Of a DNA stretch of 5,150 nucleotides, positions 1-4,533 are shown piece by piece. The stretch lies in the NCBI GenBank assembly GCA_938038825.1, contig CALHST010000320.1, forward strand, positions 1-5,150. The letters are read 5' to 3'. This stretch comes from an uncultured Paracoccaceae bacterium (GTDB lineage Bacteria > Pseudomonadota > Alphaproteobacteria > Rhodobacterales > Rhodobacteraceae). Each line of letters opens with the position of its first letter. Within the stretch, counting starts at the first letter, position 1. Position numbers and translations under genes: made by a program. A model generated the notes under the pieces. It searched no databases, had not been told where the DNA came from, and saw nothing but the letters and a program-made list of their open reading frames with translations.

Positions 1-50
1 CCGATTTCATTGAAGACAGCGAAAATCTCACCGGGGTCTGTGTCATGCAT
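1..50 (-). CDS. Probable MarR-family transcriptional regulator, N-terminal fragment (runs off the left edge)
   Basis: Only 16 complete codons are visible, from the ATG at 50-48 to the window edge: MHDTDPGEIFAVFNEI. The segment EIFAVFNEIG resembles, from memory, the opening helix of a group of MarR-type winged-helix repressors common in roseobacters. The start lies inside the last codons of the preceding nitroreductase reading frame, whose terminal TGA is at 45-43, so the two genes would be translationally coupled. A second ATG at 46-44 opens a different frame (MTQTPVRFSLSS) that does not look like a regulator. Family knowledge: such proteins are dimeric, ligand-responsive repressors, often of the adjacent gene. 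Inference: it controls the nitroreductase operon through the palindromes at 1204-1245. The identification rests on a very short stretch. Confidence 0.55.
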   Translation of the reverse strand, partial: MHDTDPGEIFAVFNEI

Positions 51-210
51 TCCGTATCTTCGCATCCAATGGCCAACGCGGGCTTTGCGGCACTGTTGGG
101 CCAAAGCCAAGTCTGGCCAACATTTGCACAGTTTGCCCACCTGTGGCCAGCTTGCTGTGCACGGTATCATAATGCGCGGCCATCTCGGGGTATTCCTGCA
201 AAGCTTGGCT
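43..210 (-). pseudogene. C-terminal remainder of the nitroreductase, downstream of the premature TGA
   Basis: Directly after the TGA at 213-211 the same frame stays open for 55 codons, to a TGA at 45-43. It reads SQALQEYPEMAAHYDTVHSK, then a segment with VQMLARLGFGP and SPRWPLDAKIRNA. This looks like the normal end of the family (a helix with SQALQE-PEM, then LARLG and a Pro/Arg-rich end), so it is homologous coding sequence separated from its gene by one stop codon, not random open frame. The intact gene would span 43-1185, about 380 codons. The final TGA overlaps the next gene's start (ATG at 50-48), as expected for a compact two-gene operon. It has no obvious ribosome binding site or start of its own. 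Confidence 0.75.
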
Positions 211-1185
211 TCAGGGTTGCTTGCTAAGCCCCACACCCGTCGCCGCCAAGTTCAACCGCACCCAGTCGCGCCCGGCGTCAATCTGATCGGCGCGCGTGTT
301 TCCGGGCGTGGTTTGCCACAGATATCCCATGCCGGTATCGGTGTTGGCATAAACGGCATTCAGCCCTTCTTGGTATGCCATGGAACTGGTGTCCAACACG
401 ATTTCGCGGGTAAACGCGCCGACCAGCGCCATGCCTTCGAACAAGGGACCAGAAAAATCAATGCCGTCTGGGTTTGTGTTAATCTCGCGATGCCCGATCC
501 GAAACAAATCCACGCTTTCTTTATAGGTGCGCGGAGTCTCAATTTCGATCCGCAAGGCATCGCGCGTCAGTTCCCGCCAAAAGGCGATCTCTTCAGGCTC
601 CAGCGTTCCTGCGACTTTGGTGCGCTGAGCCGCTGATAGAACAGAATTCAACACGCCCGCAGGCACCGGACGCGTCGTATCATAAGGTTCTTTTAAAGAG
701 CGACGGTGTAAAACCTGATCAAATAGCGGATCGCGCGGCTGATCTGTTTTCGTGAACGTGCAATGCGCAACGGGGCGGCTGTCCAGGGCATCCGACAGCT
801 CTCCCTCTGGGAAGATGTCGAACGTCACGGCCAATCCTGCGTTTAACGCGGCGATCCGCATCACCTCAAGGAAGCAACCAAGCCCGATGGTGATCTGGCG
901 ACCAAATGGGTCAGTATGCGGCAACAGCCGGTCGGTATCGACAAACAGGGTGACTTGGTCTGGCGTTGTCAGGTCGACACTCCAAGGCTGTCGGTTATGC
1001 GGATTAGGCGCAAGGATCGCATAGCTAAGCGCCTGCATACGCGGTTCGGAATAGCCGCCCGCCGCCGACCATGGTTTGATTGCAGCGTCTGGCGTGCGCG
1101 TCACAGCAAAGGCGCCAGCCCCCCCTGCGGCGACAATCGCGCCGCCCCCAAGAATGGCGAGAGTTTTTCGGCGAGATAACGTCAT
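211..1185 (-). CDS. Tat-exported nitroreductase-family flavoprotein, truncated by an in-frame TGA
   Basis: A 324-residue product related to FMN-dependent nitroreductases of the Acg type, which reduce nitro or other electrophilic compounds with NAD(P)H; the true substrate is unknown. The N-terminus MTLSRRKTLAILGGG is a twin-arginine signal (SRRKT, then a hydrophobic Gly/Ala-rich stretch to about residue 28), so the protein should be exported folded with its cofactor. Family-like motifs are AILAPNPHNRQPW (about residues 56-68), where the family binds FMN, and the HRRSLKEPYD segment near the middle. The ATG at 1185 is chosen over the in-frame TTG at 1197 because GGAG sits 6 nt upstream of it and the Tat motif then follows directly. 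The TGA at 213-211 stops the frame after SKQP, although family-like sequence continues to position 43. The gene may therefore be a recent pseudogene, a shortened active form, or a sequence error. Confidence 0.8.
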   Translation of the reverse strand: MTLSRRKTLAILGGGAIVAAGGAGAFAVTRTPDAAIKPWSAAGGYSEPRMQALSYAILAPNPHNRQPWSVDLTTPDQVTLFVDTDRLLPHTDPFGRQITIGLGCFLEVMRIAALNAGLAVTFDIFPEGELSDALDSRPVAHCTFTKTDQPRDPLFDQVLHRRSLKEPYDTTRPVPAGVLNSVLSAAQRTKVAGTLEPEEIAFWRELTRDALRIEIETPRTYKESVDLFRIGHREINTNPDGIDFSGPLFEGMALVGAFTREIVLDTSSMAYQEGLNAVYANTDTGMGYLWQTTPGNTRADQIDAGRDWVRLNLAATGVGLSKQP

Positions 1186-1191
1186 GGCGGT

Positions 1192-1195
1192 CTCC
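1192..1195 (-). promoter_or_regulatory. Ribosome binding site that decides the nitroreductase start
   Basis: The minus strand reads GGAG followed by six bases (ACCGCC) and then ATG at 1185. The spacing suits this ATG and rules out the in-frame TTG at 1197, which overlaps the site itself. Confidence 0.75.
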
Positions 1196-1203
1196 AATTA
1201 AAA

Positions 1204-1221
1204 TAGTTCGATTTCGCACCA
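1204..1221. promoter_or_regulatory. Degenerate second operator copy (O2)
   Basis: TAGTTCGA-TT-TCGCACCA matches the perfect palindrome at 1228-1245 in 14 of 18 positions, in the same register, with a start-to-start distance of 24 bp. Its own arms pair at 6 of 8 positions. It would cover the -10 region and the likely transcription start of the minus-strand promoter, so a repressor dimer there would strengthen repression. It is weaker than O1 and could be a secondary or decayed site. Confidence 0.45.
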
Positions 1222-1250
1222 TATATTTAGTACGACTTCGTACTAGTCAA
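1222..1250 (-). promoter_or_regulatory. Sigma70-type promoter of the nitroreductase-marR operon
   Basis: On the minus strand a good -35 box, TTGACT (1250-1245), is followed after exactly 17 bases by the AT-rich hexamer AATATA (1227-1222); TATATG at 1225-1220 is an alternative -10 at 19-bp spacing. Transcription would start near 1213-1215, giving a leader of about 30 nt before the ATG at 1185. The 18-bp palindrome at 1228-1245 fills the spacer, which is a classic position for repression by blocking RNA polymerase. The -35 box is convincing and the -10 box is weak. Confidence 0.55.
1228..1245. promoter_or_regulatory. 18-bp palindromic operator (O1), probable MarR-type binding site
   Basis: TAGTACGA-CT-TCGTACTA is a perfect inverted repeat with 8-bp arms and a 2-bp centre. 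It covers the whole spacer between the -35 and -10 boxes of the minus-strand promoter. Its size and symmetry fit a dimeric winged-helix repressor, and a probable MarR gene lies at the end of the same operon. Inference: this is the autoregulatory operator. A TetR-type regulator encoded elsewhere could also use such a site. Confidence 0.65.
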
Positions 1251-1260
1251 GTTCATTTTC

Positions 1261-1277
1261 ACATTGTTGTTCAATGT
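1261..1277. promoter_or_regulatory. Inverted repeat ACATTG-N5-CAATGT upstream of the lldD-like gene
   Basis: A perfect 6-bp dyad with a 5-bp spacer lies 48 bp before the lldD-like ATG, in the region where its promoter should be. Its sequence is unrelated to the operators at 1204-1245, so a different regulator could bind here. I could not assign clear -35 and -10 boxes for the plus-strand gene. A 6+6 dyad can also occur by chance. Confidence 0.25.
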
Positions 1278-1324
1278 ATCAATTGGTAAACAAAACTGAC
1301 CAGTGCTGATCGGGACGCGGGACG

Positions 1325-2491
1325 ATGCCAGTGATTACCAATATCGACGACCTCAAACGCCTGTATGAACGCCGCGTTCCGCGGATGTTTTTCGACTATG
1401 CGGAAAGCGGCAGTTGGACCGAACAAACGTTCCGCGAAAACACCACGGATTTCGAAAAAATCCGCCTGCGTCAGAGAGTTGCTGTGGATATGACGGGGCG
1501 CAGCACCAAGACGCAGATGATTGGCGAGGACGTGTCGATGCCCGTTGCGCTGGCCCCTGTTGGGCTTACCGGCATGCAACATGCCGATGGCGAGATGAAA
1601 GCTGCGCGCGCCGCTGAAAAAGCCGGTGTGCCTTTCACACTGTCGACCATGTCGATTAACTCGATCGAGGACGTAGCTGAACACACAACAGCCCCGTTTT
1701 GGTTCCAGCTTTACACGATGAAAGACACCGATTTCACCAGCCGACTGATCGAACGTGCGAAGGCCGCGAAATGTTCAGCCCTGGTGATTACGCTGGATCT
1801 GCAAATCCTTGGCCAGCGTCACAAGGACATCAAAAACGGCCTGTCTGCCCCGCCGAAACTGACACCGCGCACGATTGCGAACCTGATGACCAAATGGTCT
1901 TGGGGGATCGAAATGCTCCGCGCGAAACGGCGCGAATTTGGCAACATCGTGGGCCATGTAGACGGTATTTCTGATGCCAAAGATTTGGGTGCTTGGACTG
2001 CGGAACAGTTCGATCCATCGCTAGACTGGAAGAAGGTCGAACAGCTGATGGATCAATGGGGCGGCAAGGTGATCCTGAAGGGCATTCTTGATCCTGAAGA
2101 CGCAAAGATGGCTGCAAAACTTGGGGCGGATGCGATTGTTGTTTCTAACCACGGCGGGCGTCAGCTTGACGGCGCGCTGTCCTCAATTCGGATGCTGCGC
2201 CCTATTCTGGACGCGGTGGGCAGCGACATCGAGGTCCATATGGACGGCGGTATCCGGTCGGGTCAGGACGTCCTCAAGGCGATGGCGATGGGCGCCAAAG
2301 GCACCTATATCGGGCGCTCGTTCATTTACGGCCTGGGTGCGATGGGCCAGCAAGGCGTTGAGACCGCGTTGGAGGTAATTCGTAAAGAACTTGACACGTC
2401 AATGGCCCTGTGTGGGGAACAGCACGTGGACAAGTTGGGCCTGCACAACTTGCTGATTCCAGAAGACTTTGAGGGGCGCTGGCAGAACTGA
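1325..2491 (+). CDS. lldD: FMN-dependent L-lactate dehydrogenase / alpha-hydroxy-acid oxidizing protein
   Basis: A 388-residue TIM-barrel flavoenzyme of the glycolate oxidase/flavocytochrome b2 family; 388 residues is a normal full length for bacterial LldD. Such enzymes oxidise L-lactate to pyruvate and pass electrons to the membrane quinone pool or cytochromes. Visible family residues are Tyr25 in FFDYAESGS, the FMN loop APVGLTG (77-83), Tyr130 in QLYTMKD, Thr156 and Asp158 before the LGQRHKD loop (Arg165), Lys252 in ILKGI, the catalytic pair His276 and Arg279 in SNHGGRQLDGA, and Asp307/Arg311 in the phosphate-binding HMDGGIRSG. None is missing, so it should be active. Expected location is the inner face of the membrane. 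The ATG at 1325 has a modest GGGA 9 nt upstream. Lactate is the most likely substrate; glycolate, mandelate or another 2-hydroxy acid cannot be excluded. No lactate permease or LldR-like regulator is seen nearby. Confidence 0.88.
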   Translation: MPVITNIDDLKRLYERRVPRMFFDYAESGSWTEQTFRENTTDFEKIRLRQRVAVDMTGRSTKTQMIGEDVSMPVALAPVGLTGMQHADGEMKAARAAEKAGVPFTLSTMSINSIEDVAEHTTAPFWFQLYTMKDTDFTSRLIERAKAAKCSALVITLDLQILGQRHKDIKNGLSAPPKLTPRTIANLMTKWSWGIEMLRAKRREFGNIVGHVDGISDAKDLGAWTAEQFDPSLDWKKVEQLMDQWGGKVILKGILDPEDAKMAAKLGADAIVVSNHGGRQLDGALSSIRMLRPILDAVGSDIEVHMDGGIRSGQDVLKAMAMGAKGTYIGRSFIYGLGAMGQQGVETALEVIRKELDTSMALCGEQHVDKLGLHNLLIPEDFEGRWQN

Positions 2492-2492
2492 C

Positions 2493-2596
2493 CACAGGTC
2501 TTTGGACAAAACAGCCATAGTTAACGTGATCGAAAACAATTCCGCTTAATCCTCATCTGCGAAGGGCGCATGGATGCCCAGTTATTGAGACCTGTG
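2493..2596. repeat. 9-bp inverted repeat bracketing the lldD-sulfotransferase intergenic region
   Basis: CACAGGTCT at 2493-2501 is exactly complementary to AGACCTGTG at 2588-2596, with 86 bases between them. The arms lie just after the lldD-like stop and just before the next start (2601). In mRNA the right arm would pair across the weak ribosome binding region of the downstream gene. No T-run follows, so it is not a standard terminator. A match of this length can arise by chance in a region this size. Confidence 0.3.
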
Positions 2597-2600
2597 CAGA

Positions 2601-3332
2601 ATGTTGGTCATTTCAGACGCGAATATCGCAATCTTAGCGGTTCCCAAAACGGGGTCTACAGCACTTGAAGGTGCGCTGCGGCAGGACGCGGACATGATCT
2701 TTACCCGTGGCCGGAAACATATCACAGCCCAGCGATTCAGAAATCGCTTTGCCCCGTTTCTGGAACGGACCTTTGGGACGCGTCTGGAAACCGTTGCGGT
2801 CATGCGCGAGCCGCTGGATCAATTGCGCAGTTGGTTTTGCTACCGCTCGCAGCCACGCCATGCGCACACACCTAAATCCACTCAGGAAATGACTTTTGCA
2901 CAGTTTGTAAAAGCCGTTTTGAAAGACACGCCGCCAAATTACGCAAAAATTGGGTCGCAGTTCCGCTTTTTGACGGATTCCCATGGCGGTCTTTCTGTCA
3001 CGCATCTGTTTTCTTATGATGCGCAGCCAAAGCTTCTGGATTTCCTGTCCCAAAGGGTCGGATATGACGTCACCTTGGCACGCGAAAACGTCTCGCCACA
3101 TCGCGATACCACATTGCCAGCCAAGCTTGAAAAACGATTGCGCACAGAACGCGCCCCTGATTTTGCCCTGTTTAATCGACTTACAGCAGCAAACGGTTAT
3201 CTGGGCCCGGGCTGGTCAGGTTGCATGGATGTGATGGATATGGCGCGCGCCAATGCGGGCACCAAAATGACGGACACTGCAATCATCAGCAACGCGACAC
3301 TGGCAAATGCGCTGGGAAGACCAAACATCTGA
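2601..3332 (+). CDS. Sulfotransferase-like protein with an extra antisense-encoded tail
   Basis: A 243-residue protein resembling the short sulfotransferase-domain proteins of roseobacters (from memory, sometimes mislabelled gamma-glutamyl kinase). PKTGSTAL at 15-22 matches the PAPS 5'-phosphosulfate loop, and MREPLDQLRSWFCYR (68-82, Arg69 and Ser77) matches the 3'-phosphate-binding segment, so sulfuryl transfer from PAPS is plausible; the acceptor is unknown. GSQFRFL (118-124), HLFSYD (135-140) and NVSP (163-166) are further family-like patches. Family-like sequence ends near DFALFNRL (187-194). The last 49 residues match no expected pattern, and all but the first few are read antisense to the end of the MFS gene, suggesting loss of the original stop. 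The ATG at 2601 is the first possible start, because a TGA lies in frame at 2586-2588; its ribosome binding site is weak. The gene begins 109 bp after lldD and may be cotranscribed with it. Confidence 0.7.
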   Translation: MLVISDANIAILAVPKTGSTALEGALRQDADMIFTRGRKHITAQRFRNRFAPFLERTFGTRLETVAVMREPLDQLRSWFCYRSQPRHAHTPKSTQEMTFAQFVKAVLKDTPPNYAKIGSQFRFLTDSHGGLSVTHLFSYDAQPKLLDFLSQRVGYDVTLARENVSPHRDTTLPAKLEKRLRTERAPDFALFNRLTAANGYLGPGWSGCMDVMDMARANAGTKMTDTAIISNATLANALGRPNI

Positions 3333-4378
3333 GACAATGCGCCCAGCAACGGCGGCCCAATGAAGAATGCACCGTACCCCATGGCTGCCACGCGACTGAT
3401 CGCTGCAAGCCGCTGATCTGGTCGCACATGGCGCCCCACAAGTCCCAAGGCCAAAGGCGCGACCACTGATATGCCCAAGCCTGCCAGCAAAAACCCCAGA
3501 TAGGCAAAATTCACAGCACTCGCGGCACTGACCAAAGCCAAGCCAATCCCAGCAAGCGCCGTGGCACACCCCATCACCAAAAGCTCGGGCACCCGTGTTG
3601 CAAGTATGTGACCGCCGATCCGCCCAAAGCCCATCATCAACCCGAATAGTGCGGGTCCCAAAGCGGCTTGTGATGCAGAAGCGCTGAGCGTGCGTTCGAG
3701 ATGCAACGCAGCCCAGCCCTCTGTCGCAGCTTCGACCAAAAAGGCTGTCAGAACAACGCCGCCGCCCAGCGCAACCAGCATAATCGGGAACGCGCCAGCG
3801 CTTGAACCTGCATCATCCGACAAATTGATGTGACGCCCCGGTCGCATCAACGCCGCCAAGCAAAACCCGATAACCGCGATCACACCAAGCGACGTCGCAG
3901 CACTTAACCCTGAGTCGCGCGCGATGCCGGTCAAAACAGCACTGAGCGCGAAACTAAAGGAAAACATCGCGTGCCCCAGATTCATCAAAGACCGCGCGGT
4001 ATGCGTTTCCGCTTCTGAAATTTCCGCATTGGCAAGCACATCTGCAACCCCGGATCCCGCAGCCGCAATCAACATGCAGATAACAAAGACATAAGGCCCT
4101 GCGCTGTGCCCCACTGTCGAAAACCCGACAGCCATTGCCAATGCGCCAATGATAATCGCCTTGTGACCAACCAGCCGAAATAGCAATGGTGCCAGCCACA
4201 TAGCCATCAACGCCCCAGTCGACGCACTTAACATCAGCGCTCCATAAAGCGCATCTGATGCGCCAATTTGCGCTTTGATTTCAGGCACCACAGCCGCCAA
4301 GCCACCCCAACATATGCCCAAAGACACCATAGCCAAAATTGCGCGGCGTGTTTCTATGACGTCGGTCCGTAATCCCAT
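3197..4378 (-). CDS. MFS transporter, YbjJ-like
   Basis: A 393-residue inner-membrane protein of the major facilitator superfamily, with about twelve hydrophobic helices in two halves joined by a polar linker (HINLSDDAGSSAG, near the middle). Helix 1 begins at about residue 13 (AILAMVSLGICWGGLAAVVPEI) and is followed by KAQIGASDALYGALM, as in the YbjJ branch. The helix 4-5 segment, GVADVLANAEISEAETHTA then SLMNLGHAMFSF, also resembles that branch. Substrate is unknown; drug, sugar or metabolite efflux are all possible. The ATG at 4378 is preferred over the in-frame TTG at 4420 because it sits just before helix 1 and the extra 14 residues look unlike the family, although neither start has a strong ribosome binding site. 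The protein ends shortly after the last helix (VPALARAI), so its own C-terminus looks natural. Its last 136 bp overlap the converging sulfotransferase-like gene, and no terminator is visible between them. Confidence 0.8.
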   Translation of the reverse strand: MGLRTDVIETRRAILAMVSLGICWGGLAAVVPEIKAQIGASDALYGALMLSASTGALMAMWLAPLLFRLVGHKAIIIGALAMAVGFSTVGHSAGPYVFVICMLIAAAGSGVADVLANAEISEAETHTARSLMNLGHAMFSFSFALSAVLTGIARDSGLSAATSLGVIAVIGFCLAALMRPGRHINLSDDAGSSAGAFPIMLVALGGGVVLTAFLVEAATEGWAALHLERTLSASASQAALGPALFGLMMGFGRIGGHILATRVPELLVMGCATALAGIGLALVSAASAVNFAYLGFLLAGLGISVVAPLALGLVGRHVRPDQRLAAISRVAAMGYGAFFIGPPLLGALSQMFGLPSAFASVALLMIAVSVILVPALARAISITSMQPDQPGPR

Positions 4379-4414
4379 GGCGCAATCGCTGACATGCCAC
4401 ACGAGGCCCGGCAA

Positions 4415-4442
4415 GCCCAAAGCGCAGCACTTTAGGGCTTTT
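4415..4442 (+). terminator. Terminator-like hairpin just upstream of the rplY promoter
   Basis: GCCCAAAG (4415-4422) pairs with CTTTAGGGC (4430-4438, one bulged A) across a 7-base loop, and TTTT follows at 4439-4442. This is the shape of an intrinsic terminator on the plus strand, but no plus-strand gene lies just upstream. It could block transcription antisense to the MFS gene from reaching rplY, or be the leftover terminator of a former neighbour. Read on the minus strand, the same hairpin would lie in the MFS leader. The T-run is short. Confidence 0.4.
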
Positions 4443-4467
4443 CATAATGCGACATCCATCCTATACG
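4439..4467 (+). promoter_or_regulatory. Probable sigma70-type promoter of rplY
   Basis: TTTTCA (4439-4444) and TATACG (4462-4467) are separated by exactly 17 bases. The -35 matches the consensus at 4 of 6 positions, and a TATAC-type -10 is usual in alphaproteobacteria. Transcription would start near 4474, giving a leader of about 60 nt that contains the hairpin at 4479-4509. The -35 box overlaps the T-run of the terminator-like hairpin. Confidence 0.5.
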
Positions 4468-4478
4468 CCGATCTTCAT

Positions 4479-4509
4479 GCGGGGCCCGACAGCCTTGGAG
4501 GCGGCCCGC
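4479..4509 (+). promoter_or_regulatory. Structured GC-rich leader hairpin of rplY
   Basis: GCGGGGCC (4479-4486) pairs with GGCCCGC (4503-4509) with one bulged G, forming a 7-bp outer stem. Inside it GCCT (4492-4495) pairs with AGGC (4499-4502) across a 3-base loop, leaving CGACA unpaired on the 5' side. The element starts about 5 nt after the predicted transcription start and ends 11 nt before the ribosome binding site, with no T-run after it, so it is a 5'-leader structure and not a terminator. Inference: it could stabilise the mRNA or serve autogenous control by bL25, which binds 5S rRNA. No loop-E-like motif is obvious. Confidence 0.45.
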
Positions 4510-4520
4510 AGTAGACAATT

Positions 4521-4526
4521 AGGAGA
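4521..4526 (+). promoter_or_regulatory. Strong ribosome binding site of rplY
   Basis: AGGAGA lies 7 bases before the ATG at 4534. It is the best Shine-Dalgarno sequence in the window, as expected for a ribosomal protein gene, and it fixes the start. Confidence 0.85.
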
Positions 4527-4533
4527 TACGACT

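Noticed and set aside
211..213. Selenocysteine or programmed readthrough at the nitroreductase TGA
   Set aside because: The family is not expected to have Cys at this place, and the bases after the TGA form no strong stem-loop of the bacterial SECIS kind. A nonsense mutation or sequence error is simpler.
10..636. Long plus-strand open frame (208 codons) over the nitroreductase
   Set aside because: It lies antisense to clear nitroreductase coding sequence with Tat and FMN motifs, and its translation shows no family-like motif.
1186..1197. TTG at 1197 as the nitroreductase start
   Set aside because: The GGAG ribosome binding site lies inside the resulting extra codons and is well spaced for the ATG at 1185.
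1265..1282. FNR/FnrL-type box (TTGTT...ATCAA)
   Set aside because: The half-sites are separated by six bases instead of four and one half is imperfect.
1283..1307. GntR/LldR-type operator (TTGGT...ACCAG) before the lldD-like gene
   Set aside because: The half-sites are too far apart for the TGGTnnnACCA type, and the TGGTAAAC stretch has the wrong spacing.
2570..2600. Earlier ATGs at 2570 and 2574 as starts of the sulfotransferase-like gene
   Set aside because: The ATG at 2574 meets a TGA after four codons, and the ATG at 2570 is in another frame.
4379..4420. TTG at 4420 as the MFS start
   Set aside because: It adds 14 residues unlike MFS N-termini and lies within the terminator-like hairpin; the ATG at 4378 places helix 1 normally.
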